From Torymus aiolomorphi (Eukaryota > Arthropoda > Insecta > Hymenoptera > Torymidae), in assembly GCA_036365515.1 (NCBI GenBank), contig CM070877.1, positions 64,864,522-64,928,521 on the forward strand: DNA of 64,000 nucleotides, given 5' to 3'. Positions 41,567-52,132 of this stretch are shown here, piece by piece. A program made the position numbers and the translations under genes. Below the pieces are notes generated by a model. It had not been told where the DNA came from and did no database searches. It worked only from the letters and a program-made list of their open reading frames with translations. Every line of letters begins with the position of its first letter. Position 1 is the first letter of the stretch.

Positions 41567-44199
41567 TGAGGCGTTTCACGGCAATGTCCTCATCTTTCCA
41601 ATAGTGTAGGTAGTTTTCCCGAAATTTTCCATTTTCACCTTCAAAAAGTACAAAACGTGTTATATCTCGAAAACGATATTTTTAATATTTTTTTTTACCC
41701 TCTAGATCGAAAGCTGAGCATTTTTTACGTAGGAAAGGATATTTTCCAAAGAGGGCCCGAGATGTTTTCTGCGAGATATAGAACGCGAAAGAGTAGACGC
41801 ACCGCCTTTCCTGCGCGCGGTACTACGCGGTACAGCGCGCGGACTGCGCCCACCTCGTTGCCTATATAATAACCTTTTATAATCTTTAATTCTTTGCCTG
41901 TTCTTCTGGATTTTTAATAATGGATGGAGTAATATTTTATTAATTATTTTATAAAAAAATAAAATTTCAAAATTAACAGCAATGTAGTAACTCTTGTACT
42001 AACGTTTTTTTTCAGTGTAGATAATACTTTTTTGTTTGTTTTTACGTGTTATATCTCGAAAAGTATATTTTTAATATTTTTTTTTTACCCTTTACTGGGC
42101 TGAAGATTACTGCAAACAAACCAAAGTTTTTTATAGCAGTAAAGAATCGTATGAAGAAACGGTTTTGAAACTAAAACCAAGACTGGACAAGGCTAAATCT
42201 ATACCAGGCACGTTACAATACCATGCTATTATTCCAATAGATAAAAGTACATTGAAGCTCAAAAAAACCTCTCTGAGTTCAGAGTATAAAATCTTCCCGA
42301 AAAAAACTGCGAAAACAAACAAAAAAAACCGCTGCCAATTCATTGGCATGTAGCTTCCTCAAACTTAATTTACTGATTCCTTTAATTAATTTTTAATTCC
42401 AATATTTAAAATTTAATACTTCAGAAAGACAGAAATAACAAAACTCCAACATAATTTATTCAAATTTTTATAGATTATACATTTCCACAAAATTTCACAT
42501 ACATAAAATATATATCACAATTGCCTATAAATTTGCAACTGATATTTAGAGCTAAATGTCTAGAAAAATTTTAACCTCAAATATCTCTGAAATTTATGAA
42601 CCAATCACTTTGCCAAAAGAACTCATCCGAGAACTATCAATAATATAGGTCTACAATGAATTTTGAAGCGAATAAGACAATATTACTCTTGTAATAGTTG
42701 AACATATAAAACTCATTTTTTTCATTTTTCAGTTTTTACGTTTTTGTTAATAACAAAAGAACCGTGATAGCTAGAGAATTAATTTTTTTTAGAAAATGTA
42801 GGCAATTTAATTCTCTTTCGAATGCCACCCACGCCACTTAGATACATAGAGCCGTTCTCGAGAAATTACGATTTAAAAAAAAATTGAAAAAAATTTTAAC
42901 CTCAAATATCTCAGAAATTTATGGATCAATCCTTTTGCCCAAAGAATTCACTCGATTGGTATACAAAATCTACACCTACAAAGAATTTCAAAGTGATTAA
43001 GCCAATTTTACTATAGTTATTGAACGACAAAATAAATCACTTTTTTTATAAATTATTTTTTTTCTCAAAAAATAATGAATAAAAAAACCTAAAAATTTAG
43101 TAAGTTATAGTACTTAATATCCTTTATAACCAAAAAAATATTCATGTTAATATCTTTTTTTAATTTCGAAATATAACCTATTTACAAAAAATTACGTTTT
43201 CATCAATAACTTATGACGAAATATAGCTACCGACTGTTTTTTTTTTAAATTGTAGATAATTTTATCCTACATACGGAGAATTCATGATATATAAACAATA
43301 TTTGTTCTGAATATTAAAAAAATCGAAAATAAAAATTTTGAAAATTAAAAAATGGCTATAAAAAAAAAAAATTAAATTTTACAAAAATAGAATATTGACC
43401 CCAATTGTGGAAGCAAAATCTAAAAAAATGATCACTCTCCCGTTAAAATTGGTCGAGTAGATCATGAGATATTAGCGTATACGGACATACATACGCACAC
43501 ATACACACACATCCATACGGACATTTTCTAAAAATAGTGTATTTCGATTCCAAATTTGCTAAATAACATTTCTAACACATTATCTCATAAACTTTTTTTT
43601 ACTATCACAAAGCTTCCTCTAGGAGGAAGCAATATTATCTACACTGAAAAAAAATGTTAGTACAAGAGTTACTATATTGCTGTTAATTTTGAAATTTTAT
43701 TTTTTTATATAATAATTAATAAAATATTACTCCATGCATTATTAAGAATCCAGAAGAACACGTAAAGAATTAAATATTATAAAAGGTTATTATATGGGCA
43801 ACGAGGCGGGCGTAGTCCGCGCGCTGTACCGCGTAGTACCGCGCACAGGAAAGCCGGTGCATCTACTCTTTCGCGTTCTATTTCTCGCAGAAAACATCTC
43901 GGGAACCCTTTGGAAAATATCCTTTTCTACGTAAAAAATGCTCAGCTTTCGATCTAGAGGGTCAAAAAAAGTATTAAAAATATTGTTTTCGAGATATAAC
44001 ACGTTTTGTACTTTTTGAAGTTGAAAATAGAAAATTTGGGGAAAACTGCCTACACCATTGGAAAGCTGAGGAAAAAATACGTTGGAAATACTTATCATAA
44101 AATTTTTTCAAGTACATTTTAGTATCGTAAACATGAGCTGGATATAGCACGATTTGGCGCTCGAGCGCCGCGCTGGGACAGTTGACGTGAAACGCCTCA
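41567..44199. mobile_element. TA-flanked DNA transposon, larger copy of the 2160-3679 family
   Basis: Ends TGAGGCGTTTCACG and its complement CGTGAAACGCCTCA, flanked by TA (41565-41566, 44200-44201). Arms of roughly 500 bp are inverted copies containing ATCGAAAGCTGAGCATTTTT and CGGTACAGCGCGCGGAC. The centre (42090-43645) is additional AT-rich DNA absent from the 2.2-kb relative. It includes a coding-like fragment and sequence related to 61.4-61.6 kb. It sits in the Polinton between integrase and polymerase. Confidence 0.85.
42120..42353 (+). pseudogene. Unidentified protein fragment inside the TA-flanked element
   Basis: About 75 codons are open on the plus strand, with YSSKESYEETVLKLKPRLDK and IPGTLQYHAIIPIDKS, a Lys-rich tail and a stop at 42351-42353. 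It looks like the C-terminal end of a transposon protein, but I do not recognise the family. Confidence 0.35.
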
Positions 44200-44337
44200 T
44201 ATACATCTTTAAATTATTTACACAAACCAATTTCGAAAGATAAATAAAAAACAGCCTTTAACATACTTTACACAAACTGAATTATCTGAAGATTTATTAT
44301 ATTTACAACGCTTTGTAATTCTATTTACAATACTTAT

Positions 44338-44632
44338 TTTCCGCTGAATTCGATATTTGACGCGTCGAAACAACTTAAAAAGAGTTCGTACTTGTTTGCT
44401 GCATCAGCTAAATTATTGAAGAAGTTGTCGTCTTCTACTAAGGCCGCTGATACTCGTTTAGGAAGGAATACCTCGAATTCGCTATCCAGCTCGTCGACAA
44501 CCTTCTTTCCATATTTTGTCGCACGATTTTCAGTTTCATCACCATAACTTTCACACCTTGAGGTAGATCACAGAGTTTTTTGGTGGGGAGAAATCCTCCA
44601 CAAGCGATAGCATTCAGCTTTGAAAGATCCAT
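44338..44632 (-). pseudogene. Small Polinton gene MDLSKL (unknown function), frameshifted
   Basis: Starts at 44632 with MDLSKLNAIACGGFLPTKKL and continues with PQGVKVMVMKLKIV before the frame changes near 44520. Coding character continues to about 44338 in another frame. A likely intron lies just upstream: donor AAG|GTTAGT near 44705 and acceptor TTACAG immediately before the start codon. The pattern of a short beta-rich protein is compatible with an OB-fold ssDNA-binding role, but that is a guess. It is co-oriented with and 3' of the polymerase gene. Confidence 0.5.
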
Positions 44633-44708
44633 CTGTAACATAAACATATAATTAAGTTGAGGTTTAGTAATGGAACATAATTATTTTCTCTAAATACCAT
44701 ACTAACCT

Positions 44709-45030
44709 TAAATTTCTCTCGATTTTTTATTAACTGGTTCGTCAAGGATCGTCTTAGAAGACCTCTTGAGAGAAACGTCTACGATGCTCCACTTGCTACT
44801 GCTGCTGCTGCTGCTGCTGCTGACTGCTGCTGCTAGGCGGTCCGACTGCTCGAATGAGCTCCGACAGCCGCTGCTCCGCATTAAATAGTGGGCTCTTCAC
44901 TACGGCGGTCGGTGGCTCAACCCCCTCTTCCTCTCGAGATGCTTCCTCATTGGCCGTCTACGTTGCGGCGATTGGCGGCTTGACCCCCTCCTCTCGAGGT
45001 GCTTTCTGATTTGTCCTCTCTCTCCCCACT
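44709..45030. other. Spacer with (CTG)n run
   Basis: Between the MDLSKL gene and the polymerase gene. It contains a (GCT)n tract at about 44795-44836 and two similar CATTGGCCGT / GATTGGCGGC words. No gene is supported. Confidence 0.5.
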
Positions 45031-47887
45031 ATGCTGTAGTGACCCCAGGGAAGCGTATCTGTAGTGCCGGGCTGTAGACAGCGCTTGTCATCGTGAGCGC
45101 TCAAGGCAATCTTTTTCTCTTTTTCTGTGTGCATGTTATCATGCCGAGATCTGATGTTACGTTGCTAACTAGTGACAATAACGTTTTCATGAAGGCAGTT
45201 TATGTAATCGTCAAAGGTAATGGTTGCTTTGACTACAGAACTTTTTACTCATTTTGCCTTCTTTATAGGTCTTGGTTCTGTACTTTGACGCTGTACATCT
45301 TGCTTCGCAGCCCAACAAATTCCAACATAATCTCCCCGTTACTTTCGTCTTTCATCAAGCTAACGATTTCCTTGTTGGCTTGACGCATGTTGAACGGGTT
45401 GATCATCGGATAGTCTGATGTGTCGAATTCATGTATGTCATATTTCATTACGTCATACATGTCAATACCTGTTACTTTGTACACCAAACTATCTGTGTCG
45501 ATGTACAAGAGCTTGTCCTGGTCTCCCACATGATCTCGTATGTAATCGTAGTTGAACCTGTACACAAGGGTCTTTGACAGGTCCAGAACTGCCAATCCGA
45601 TGTAAATGAGCTTCCTTATGGAGATCTCATTGTCAGTTCGTAGAGTTGTACAGCTACAAGGTTGTCATCAAAGGTGTCACTGCTGTGGAAATTTGGTCTC
45701 GAGATGAGTGTCTCGGCTCCATAATGTCCTTTCCACTTGTTGACTAGTTTCACGTCAACACGTTTCCTCTCGTTCTCCATCGTCTTGCCATAAACAGCGT
45801 TGTTGAAGAGTTTGAAGAGCATTTTTTCAAACTCATTCTTGGCTTTCTTTCTTTTGGCGCTATTTAAATCTATATACTTCTTTAGCCAAGCACTCTGTTA
45901 GAATTTGATGGCTCGATGCACTTTGACGAGAACTAAACCATGTTTCAATGCTACTTAAGTGCTCGATAGTGAAGCACATAACGATTTTTGTCATGAAGCG
46001 TAGTCATAAGTTTATGCTGCTTTGAACCAGGAGGCGTCATGTACTCAGCACAAAATGGCAGGTCTTTGATATTTTTAATAATTAAATTTATAGCTCAGTA
46101 TTTTTGAGCATAGCATCCCATGTGAGGCCAGGCGTTGTATAGTACGGGGTCCAACTCATAAGCTTCCAAACAGTTATTTCTAAAGTTCTCAAAAACTTCA
46201 GCCAGCAATATGACGGCTGTCTTAAGGTATAAGTTAGAATATTGCCCAAGATCTTGGATGTTAAAACTCTGCCAAACGTTTTGGGCACGACGATAATTAT
46301 TGTCGCTGGTATGGGTGTTGTATAAACTACTGAAAAAATCATTCTTCGACGGAAGATTCAGCTTCTTTAACTTTTTAAACGACGAGATATAGTCATAAGG
46401 AACTACTCCTTTTCTTTTTAAGAGAGCAATCTGTTCATCAGTGAATCCATCTTGCTTAAACAGGCGTCGGTGAATAGCATCTCACAAATGTGGCATACAC
46501 GAGCGCCGTCGAACCTTATTTTTTCGAGACGTGTTAAGTCATTCATTGGCCACGGATTTTTGTATGCATTATTTAGTTTCACAGCTAGAGAGTGAAGACT
46601 TTGCACAAACCATTTGGCCGGAGATTCAACTTCTTCTCCTTCTTGTCTATAGCTTTTATATTCTGAAAGACTGTTGTTGTAGCTACATTTAACAAAGAAA
46701 CCCACGCTAAATGGTTTGTGACTTTGATAAGCTCGTTCATTGTCGGCCACTGGCTCCAATATACACTCAAAATCGGCGTGTATCACAAATGGTACTCGAT
46801 TTTTACAGCAAAAGTTTTTAAATTGTAAAATATTGTCTTTCTTCGATAAGAGCGTAATTTTACACTGATTAATATTTTGACAATCAATTTCATGCTTCAA
46901 CAGCTTCTCTTCAGTCCAAAAATAATGTAAACATCGGTCACAGATGTAACTTTTGTGCTTGTAAGCAGATACCTGACTTCGTACGAGTCTTGATAAATTT
47001 TTTATCCAGACATAGTGATTTTTAAATACTATGTCGAAATTTTCATGAGTTTCTTCCTCCTCCTCCTCCTCCTCGTCTACATAATGACTTTCCACAAAAA
47101 GTAAGTTGACATGCTTTTCTTTCTTACAAGATGTTAAGTGCAGCGGTAAGATGTCAAAAATTTTTCCTTTTTTCTTCAAATAATAGACATTTGCCGAAAC
47201 ATCCTTCTTTTTTTCAAATTTTCCAATTTTTCGAGGCTCTACAGGAAATTCAATCCCTTCAAAGTTGAGTTCATTTTTGTATGGCACATATGACGCTACT
47301 CGATTTATATTGTCATTATTAGGTTGTATTGCTGACAAAACAGCCCACCGAAAAGATTGGTCATCGTCAATCTTTAAATTGACACACGCCTTCTTGTTTT
47401 TTATAAATGGAGGTAAATCAATGTATGAGCTTTCTCTGATTGAATTAAACTTATAAATATTTATAACTAAATTTAAAATCGATTTGAGGGACCAGCCTGA
47501 TTCTCGCTCTTGGAATTCTTCCATTCCCATATCGATGGGCTGCTGCACATTCATGACAAACCACTCATTTAAGTCTGTCGTCGAATAGATGGGAGCAGTT
47601 TTTGTATTAAAATATTTAATATCGACAGTTTCCTCGTCATCCTTCACTATTGTATACTCAGCAGCCAAGACCGTATTAACTTTGAGAGCAGGATGTTCCT
47701 CGGGAGCTTCAGTCACTTTCGCAATGAACTGCTTTTCAGCATCTTTCATGAAAGCTAATAGATCAAAATACCTTCGGTTACTAATGACTCCCGTTTTTAT
47801 TCTATTTTCAAAGGCTGACTGAACATAATCCCAAACGACTGCAGGATTATTCTCGCTTAGCCCCGCACCTATACGACGTTCACTCAA
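45031..47887 (-). pseudogene. Polinton protein-primed family-B DNA polymerase, broken
   Basis: 47887-46418 is one 489-residue frame holding the N-terminal region, an acidic run (EEEEEEE), a zinc-like cluster (CDRCLHYFWTEEKLLKHEIDC) and the exonuclease motif HADFECIL (about 46760-46785). The polymerase part is scattered over other frames: 46342-46088, 45822-45616 with LFNNAVYGKTMEN (motif B) and 45595-45263 with LLYIDTDSLVYKV (motif C). A recognisable C-terminal stretch runs on to about 45031. At least three frame changes and the loss of part of the palm make it inactive. It would have replicated the element using a terminal protein primer. Confidence 0.9.
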
Positions 47888-48353
47888 AAGATGCAGAACG
47901 CTGTTAATAAGTGCAACCCCAGCTTGAAGTTTCTACTTATCGGGCACAGACAAGATTCGCGAGAAATTTTGGACTCTGAGTAGAGCAGCATGTCCCATCT
48001 CTACATATGTGTTGATGTCATCAACAGCGCGGCCACTGAGTATGGCCTGATATGCTGTCCATAACGTAAGAGCTGTATCCTTACAATCTTGAGCGATGTT
48101 AGATTGGATTATTCGCATGATTTAAACTACTCAGACTGGCGACTGCAGAATTATTCGCGTTAGCTCTTATGCGACGTTCTCTTATCAAATTCATCACGTT
48201 TTTTATAAGCGTTACAGCCACTTCAAGTTTCAGCTTTTCGTCCTCTGAAAAGTTTCGCGATGAATTTCGGGCTCTGCGTAGAGCGACATCACCCATCCAT
48301 AACCATCGGTCATCTTCATTGGCATCATCATCATTCCTAGTGTTCATGTACAC
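47888..48353 (-). pseudogene. N-terminal repeats upstream of the PolB frame
   Basis: Two related frames, 48353-48099 (GDVALRRARNSSRNFSEDEK) and 48118-47933 (GHAALLRVQNFSRILSVPDK), contain tandemly repeated helical modules. The second leads towards the polymerase frame. They are either the N-terminal extension of the polymerase or a separate small gene. Function unknown. Confidence 0.45.
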
Positions 48354-48576
48354 TTTCTATAGATTAAGACCTATATCCATAAACTCTTACGCCATCTTGA
48401 TATGACAGCTCTCGACCTCCCCGAGCAGAGGACTGATTTTCCGTCGTCAACGCAGCACCTTTTATCTCTGAGCTGTGAAGAGAGATCGATTGTGATTGAT
48501 TATGAAGTGTGGGGTGGGAGAAACAATGTGATTAGTCGAAAATCGAACAGTGGAAGAAAAGCGCTAACGAGGGGGC

Positions 48577-48584
48577 TATAAAAG
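48577..48584 (+). promoter_or_regulatory. TATA box of the right VDMQGF gene
   Basis: TATAAAAG in a GC-rich context (GGGGGCTATAAAAGTAACC), about 80 bp upstream of the start codon at 48658/48661 in the divergent spacer with the polymerase gene. Confidence 0.65.
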
Positions 48585-48660
48585 TAACCACGCAAGGTAA
48601 AAAATCTCATTGGCTTCTCCGCTCTCATTCCAGAGCTGTCGCAGCAGTCTCAGCAGCATG

Positions 48661-49219
48661 ATGAAGTACATTGTCGACGTACAAGGATTCAAGATTACCT
48701 TGAACGAATTCGTTTTCAAGGTAGCCGTCGTCCCTCTCGAGGAAGACCCTACGTCGTCGGTCTTCCTCTTCAAACCACCTCATGCTTGGGAAAAGCTTTT
48801 GGACAAAAATAAGTCCGAAAATAGATGGTTTGAAGAGAATTTTCATGGAATTATGTGGAGAGTCGGCAACATTCCGTACGAAGAGCTTAGCAACACTCTA
48901 CGTGGTGTACTCGACGGAGCAGAGGTATATGTAAAGGGATTGGAGAAAATAAAATGATTGCAGAGATTTTTTTCCCTGACCGGTAAGTTATTAAAATTAT
49001 GTTTTTTCAAATATTTTTTTATAAAAGAGAAATTCTTTAATACTCGTTTATTTTTTCAGATTAGTTTTTAACATCGAGGATATGGGATGGATGCCCATCT
49101 TTAAGAAAGCTCCCAGTGGAACATCTTTCATGCAACAATCATTTTGGTTGTGACTTTCCCGTATATGCCCTTCGAAATGCAATGGCCATGAAAAAGTGGA
49201 TGCTTAATAATCATTAAGA
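48661..49219 (+). pseudogene. VDMQGF-family gene, right copy, two exons
   Basis: Starts at 48661 (MKYIVDVQGFKITLNEFVFK), with FLFKPPHAWEKLLDK and FEENFHGIMW matching the left copy. An in-frame TGA at 48955-48957 interrupts it. A probable intron, CCG|GTAAGT at 48983/48984 to TTTTTCAG at 49058, joins a second exon with NIEDMGWMPIFKKA and, in another frame, NAMAMKKWMLNNH before a stop near 49219. It points towards the right end of the Polinton, mirroring the left copies that point to the left end. Confidence 0.68.
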
Positions 49220-49792
49220 AAAGTCATTTCATTCAATGTACAGTAAAATTATATTAATGCTGTTAATATAAGTGAATAAATTTATATTTTAACATATATT
49301 ATTTTTTACTAGTTTCATTACATATAGTATTCTACGAGTTAAATACTACATTTAAACATTTTTAACTATAAAGAAAAAAATTAAATATTGAGTTTAATAA
49401 TAATCAATCTTGAAAAAAGTTTAAGTGTTTAAAATATGACAAAGAGTTTTAAATAATTTGCATGGTAAATGTGCGCAAAAAGAGTATACGTTAGCGACAG
49501 AAAGTCTAAAAAGTATAAAATCATTATTATTTTGACCTATGAAACGCTATATTTATTTATTCGTTTCATTATTATACGGGCATATACCCTTTCATTAGAT
49601 CACAGAAAACTCACGCGTACTTTAACGGAGATGTTTGGAAGAGTGAGAAATGGCACTTGCACACATGCGCGCGAGAGAAAGAGATTTCCTACCGCGCGCC
49701 CCGAGAAAAAAATGCTGGGGAACCGTGTGCAATGCCGACGGCTGCCGTTGACGTCGAACACTTCGCTCTCTAACACACATTCTCAACCTTTG
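49220..49792. other. Polinton right-arm non-coding DNA
   Basis: AT-rich to about 49600, with a 7-bp hairpin TGAAACG...CGTTTCA (49540-49567), then a GC-richer stretch. The start of the hairpin-rich region is at its right edge. No gene is supported. Confidence 0.4.
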
Positions 49793-50070
49793 TTTAATAG
49801 TAAAACCGAATCTAGATCAAACGTGTCGTAGCCGATCAAACCAACTTAGCATACACGTTGTATCTCTCGTTAGACGGAATTACTATTGAAAAAAAGTAAA
49901 GATGATTGGAAAAGCGAGAGACGACACTTGTACGCACGCGCGCGAGAGAGAAAATTACCAACGCTGATGACGAAAAAATAATGTCAGCAATCGAGTGCCC
50001 GCACGTTCTCTTCTAATCTCTCTCTCTCTCGACTTACTTTCCTCCGCGAGAATTTTTCTATCATACATTA

Positions 50071-50120
50071 TCTCTCATATTCACTTCCGGCCGCACGGCC
50101 AGCTGGGTGAATATGAGAGA
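50071..50120 (+). ncRNA. Hairpin A1 (candidate structured RNA)
   Basis: Perfect 14-bp stem TCTCTCATATTCAC / GTGAATATGAGAGA with a GC-rich 22-nt apex (GGCCGCACGGCC core). Outer pairing with mismatches extends it. It lies between B units 1 and 2. Confidence 0.6.
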
Positions 50121-50482
50121 CATAAAATAATAGTAGCAAACAACTCACGCTTACTGCTGCGGCGGGGAAGAGATAGAACGAAACATGCGGATGAGCGAAA
50201 ATACTTATAGAAAACGCGCGCGATATCGAAGACTGTCGGGCAAACTGTCTGTTGCACTTCTCGAACATTTTTTAGCAGCAACAACGAATCCAAATCAATC
50301 GCTAGTAGCTGGACAAACCAGCTTAGAGTACACCTGTGTCTCTCGTTAGACAATGTTACTGTTAAAAAGAATAAAGAAAATACTTGGCGAGAGACGACAG
50401 CCGCACGCGTACGAAAAAGAGAATTGTAACCGCATTTACTTATGCTCTCCACTTTGTCTTACTTACCTCCATAAGAATTTGG

Positions 50483-50564
50483 CTACTATTATACGTTATC
50501 GTTCATATTCATTTCTGGCCGCAGGACCAGCTGGGTGAATATGAGAGGTAGAAAATAATAGTAG
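50483..50564 (+). ncRNA. Hairpin A2 (candidate structured RNA)
   Basis: Outer stem CTACTATTAT / ATAATAGTAG (10 bp), a 5-nt internal loop on each side, then a 15-position inner stem ATCGTTCATATTCAT / GTGAATATGAGAGGT with one mismatch and three wobble pairs. Apex TTCTGGCCGCAGGACCAGCTGG-like. It shares a conserved downstream AGTAGCAAA..ACTCACGC with A1. Confidence 0.6.
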
Positions 50565-51649
50565 CAAAAAACTCACGCGTACTGCTGCGGGCAGGGAAGA
50601 GATAGAACGAAACATGCGGATGAGCGAAAATACTTATAGAAAACGTGCGCGATATCGAAGACTGTCGGACAAACAAACTCTCTGTTACATTTCTCGAACA
50701 TTTTTTAGCAGTAACAGGGAATCCAGATCAAACGCGAGTAGCAGGACAAACCAGCTTAGCGTACACGTTGTGTCTCTCGTTAAAGTGAATTACTATTGAA
50801 AAAGGCAGAGATGTTTGGCGAGAGCTCTCAAACATAATAATTTGTAAACGACGGAGGATCTGACCGTAGTCGGCTTTTACGCTGATCTCACGATCAGATA
50901 CGCTCAAGATCATTTGCGTTTTAATCGCGCCTGTCGAGCGAGATCTCTATCTCACATTTCTCAAAAATATTTTTTAATAGTATTACGGAATCCAGATCAA
51001 ACGTGTAAAAGCCGGACAAACCAGCCTAATATCCAAGTTGTGCCTCTCGTTAGACGATGTTACTATTGAAAGAAGTATAGATGTTTGGCGAAAGACAATT
51101 AATTGCACGCACGCGCGAAAAAAAAGAAATGTTATCGCACGACTTTGCTCACTAACATATTTCTCAAACATTTTTCCATTGTAACACTGAATCGAGATCA
51201 AACGTGCCGTAGTCGGAGAAACCAGCTTACCGTCCACGTTGTGTCTCTCATTAGACGGCATTACTATTGAACAAAAGTAGAGATGTTTGAAGAGAGAGAA
51301 ACGGCGAGCGAGCCGGCAAACATGAAGTAGCCGGAGAAACCAGCTTAGCGTACACGTTGTGTCTCTCGTTAAACAGCAAGAAAAGACACGGCATTGATAA
51401 ATAGAAGTTATTGAGAAATAGAAGTTTTAGAGCGAGAAATGACGCGCGCGCGAAGGTGGAAATTGACAACGCGGAGGTTGGACGAGTTCGCGCACATGCT
51501 CGCCTAACCGCATCCAAAAAATGAGGCGCGCGAAAATGCCTTCTTTTCCAAACGCAATTATTTGCTGCTGCTGCTGATGATGATGATGAACGCGACTTCC
51601 TTCGCTTTCGTTGAGAGCGCGTTGTAGACGTATGCGAGCGAATTTTCGA

Positions 51650-51698
51650 CCAATCAGCGCGTGAGCGGCGGCGACGGTGCTCGTCGAGGTGTATAAAA
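51650..51698 (+). promoter_or_regulatory. CCAAT and TATA boxes upstream of hairpin A3
   Basis: CCAAT at 51650-51654 and TATAAAA at 51692-51698 in GC-rich sequence, correctly spaced for a Pol II promoter. Transcription would start near 51725, about 70 bp before hairpin A3. No protein reading frame of note follows. Confidence 0.55.
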
Positions 51699-51795
51699 TG
51701 TAGCGCGCCGAGCACATTCCCGCGACTATGATTTCGACTTCGAGCCAGAGGCGGTGGCGAGTGCCAAGAGAGAATTTTGTTGTTATTAATGAATT

Positions 51796-51849
51796 ATCTC
51801 TCGTATTCAATTCCGGCCATACAGGGCCAGATGGTTGAATACGAGAGAT
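51796..51849 (+). ncRNA. Hairpin A3 (candidate structured RNA)
   Basis: Perfect 15-bp stem ATCTCTCGTATTCAA / TTGAATACGAGAGAT. Compared with A1, two pairs have changed on both sides together (A-T to G-C and C-G to A-T). Apex TTCCGGCCATACAGGGCCAG. Loose outer pairing TTGTT/AACAA. Confidence 0.62.
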
Positions 51850-52132
51850 ACTTGCATTAAACAAAAAACTCTGTTCGTACTTCATCGTCGAACAACAGCC
51901 TCTACGACTGAAATGCAGAGGCAACCGCAATTGATCGTCTACTGAGAGTAGTCGAGCGGGTAATGCGGGCAGCCGAGGCCGCGCGTCTACTTAATACCAA
52001 CGCCCCGCTTGGAAAGCAGTGGGAGTGCGGAGTGCCTCGCCGTCTAGCAGCCGGCAAAGAACTACGCTCTCATTCATGCTTTCACTACGAAATTCAAATT
52101 TTGATATTGAAAATTTTGGTTTTTTGCTTATA

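Larger units (their letters stand above)
49793..51376. repeat. Array of roughly 100-nt stem-closed units ('B units')
   Basis: Five units (49793-49890, 50269-50368, 50701-50803, 50970-51073, 51171-51275) and a partial sixth (about 51326-51376). Each is closed by an 11-15-bp stem such as TTTAATAGTAA/TTACTATTGAA or TTTTTAGCAGCAACA/TGTTACTGTTAAAAA and has a conserved interior GATCAAACG...GACAAACCAGCTTAGCGTA..CACGTTGTGTCTCTCGTTA. Several contain an inner hairpin, e.g. AGCTGG-ACAAA-CCAGCT at 50317-50333. Spacing is irregular (about 200-480 bp). Frames through them are not conserved, which argues against coding. Confidence 0.72.

Noticed and set aside
43615..43634. GCTTCCTC/GAGGAAGC hairpin as a Helitron 3' end
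   Set aside because: No CTRR terminus follows and no Rep/helicase sequence is present. The same word recurs at 42350 and 60266 in decayed repeats.
44795..44836. CTG repeat as a polyglutamine or polyalanine exon
   Set aside because: It is short, not in a supported frame, and sits in a spacer between two Polinton genes.
33140..49219. Two independent Polintons in opposite orientation instead of one
   Set aside because: Gene content is complementary, not duplicated (one capsid, one PolB, one INT, one ATPase), and a single pair of ends with a matching 6-bp duplication encloses everything.
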